From Actinostola sp. cb2023 (lineage: Eukaryota; Cnidaria; Anthozoa; Actiniaria; Actinostolidae), in assembly GCA_033675265.1 (NCBI GenBank), contig JAUJYZ010001272.1, positions 124,001-188,000 on the forward strand: DNA of 64,000 bases, written 5' to 3'. How positions within the stretch are numbered: position 1 is the stretch's first letter; every line of letters starts with the position of its first letter. Shown in pieces: positions 63,113-64,000 of this stretch. The notes under the pieces are model-generated. The model did not search any database. It was not told the origin of the DNA and saw nothing but the letters and a program-made list of their open reading frames with translations. A program made the translations under genes and the position numbers.

Positions 63113-64000
63113 ATGGTGTAGACAAAGGGCCCTTTCTCATTCCATTTAGCATAACTTGGCTCCATTGATCCGCTCCAATCAATACGTCTATTGTTGAGGC
63201 TTCTCTTCTTGGAAATTGGTCGGCCAGGTTAAGTCCTTTGAGATGTTTGTATCTGGTTATGTCGACTTGGATTGGCTCTAGAGGAGCGCAAACAGCTCTT
63301 ACAGACCATGCAGATAAGTTGATCCTTTTCTTACTGTTGTTGAATATGTCTGATACTTGGAAGTTGACATTTTTGACCTTGGTTGTTCTTGACTGTCCTC
63401 CGTGCATGAAAATGGTCATGGTCTTTGGCGGTCCATTTGATATCAGATTTAAAGCTTCTGCGACTTCTTTTCTAATATAGGAATGATCGCTCCCACAATC
63501 TACTAATACACGGATAACGATCTCTTTGCCATTGGCGTGTAATTTGGCTAAGGCTGTAGGCAATAATCTTTCTTGGTTGTCAATGTTGGCTGTTATGGAT
63601 CCGGTGAGTAATCCTGAATGAGCCGTAACTTCACTTGATGACGTGCCTTGCGTTTCTTTGTGGTCAGCTGAATTTGCAGGAAGTACGCGATGTAACAGCA
63701 CGTGGTGTTTCCTGTTACACCCCTCAATCAGGCATCCTGGTCTTTTACATGTACAGGTAGCACTTGTGTGATTCGGTCCAACTGGATACAGGCAATTGAA
63801 ACAGAGCTTCTTCTCTTTTATGAGTTGTAATCGTTCTTGGACAGATTTTCTTTGAATCATGTAACAGTTGGAGGAATCATGGGATTTCCCACAGAAAACA
63901 CATTCACTTGAATTTCTCTGTTTGGCATCTTCCGGCTTTGAGCTGGTGTTAAGTGCGATCGCTGACGAAGATGGAATTCTGTTATTTCGTGAAGGAGTTC
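63036..64000 (-). pseudogene. BEL/Pao distal gag zinc knuckles and aspartic protease (continues off window)
   Basis: The frame is open from the right edge. CVFCGKSHDSSNC is a CCHC-like knuckle; CFNCLYPVGPNHTSATC and CKRPGCLIEGCNRKHHVLLH follow, as in BEL/Pao Gag. VLVDCGSDHSYIRKEVAEAL is the aspartic protease active-site block (here DCGS). LNLADQFPRR and IDVLIGADQW follow, typical of this protease family. It ends after a frame change near 63,110. Confidence 0.85.

Larger units (their letters stand above)
59201..64000 (-). mobile_element. BEL/Pao LTR retrotransposon, 3' LTR plus pol and distal gag, degenerate
   Basis: Order on the minus strand: gag zinc knuckles, aspartic protease, reverse transcriptase, A17-type region, RNase H, integrase, DUF5641-type tail, polypurine tract (AAGGGGGAGGA, 59440-59430), LTR (59,429-59,201). 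It inserted into a CACAGG-family repeat (TCAACACAGG|TGTACGGG at 59,200). The 5' LTR and proximal gag lie off the right edge. At least one in-frame stop and three frame breaks make it inactive as read. Confidence 0.9.

Overview
The window is eukaryotic nuclear DNA: multi-exon genes with GT-AG introns, tRNA-derived SINEs, many MITE-like hairpins and a BEL/Pao retrotransposon. The three recognisable genes are animal-like, and the repeats (SINE body, GGGGTACTCCC-type and GTCCACAC-type MITEs) resemble those I associate with anthozoan cnidarians (coral or anemone). That placement is inference.

Layout. (1) 1-19,683, + strand: the 3' half of URB1 (nucleolar pre-ribosomal-associated protein 1), 20 exons whose splice phases all join, interrupted by minisatellites, MITEs and a 2.4-kb TTAA-flanked element. 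The 5' half lies off the left edge. (2) 19,684-21,559: MITEs between convergent genes. (3) 21,560-37,587, - strand: complete 15-exon CTU1 (cytosolic tRNA 2-thiolation ATPase, 345 aa). Its introns are packed with palindromes and a 2.1-kb 45-bp minisatellite. (4) 37,588-38,056: a 469-bp divergent promoter interval. (5) 38,057-39,259, +: intronless ERCC8/CSA, 400 aa. (6) 39,260-43,948: repeat debris, a gag zinc-knuckle fragment and a pyrimidine-rich block bounded by duplicated and inverted arms. (7) 43,953-55,438: a giant foldback element with TTAA target duplication. Its arms contain a second TTAA element and a 9-bp-TSD element carrying a RecQ-like helicase fragment, which is itself interrupted by another 9-bp-TSD element. 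(8) 55,443-59,200: repeats, a small membrane-protein ORF and a TTAA MITE. (9) 59,201-64,000, -: 3' LTR and broken gag/protease/RT/RNase H/integrase of a BEL/Pao element.

The genes are housekeeping: ribosome assembly (URB1), tRNA wobble thiolation (CTU1) and transcription-coupled repair (ERCC8). They share no pathway, but CTU1 and ERCC8 are head-to-head and may share a promoter. The most unusual content is the nested transposon block at 44-55 kb. There the two palindrome arms act as internal before/after controls, so target-site duplications can be read directly.
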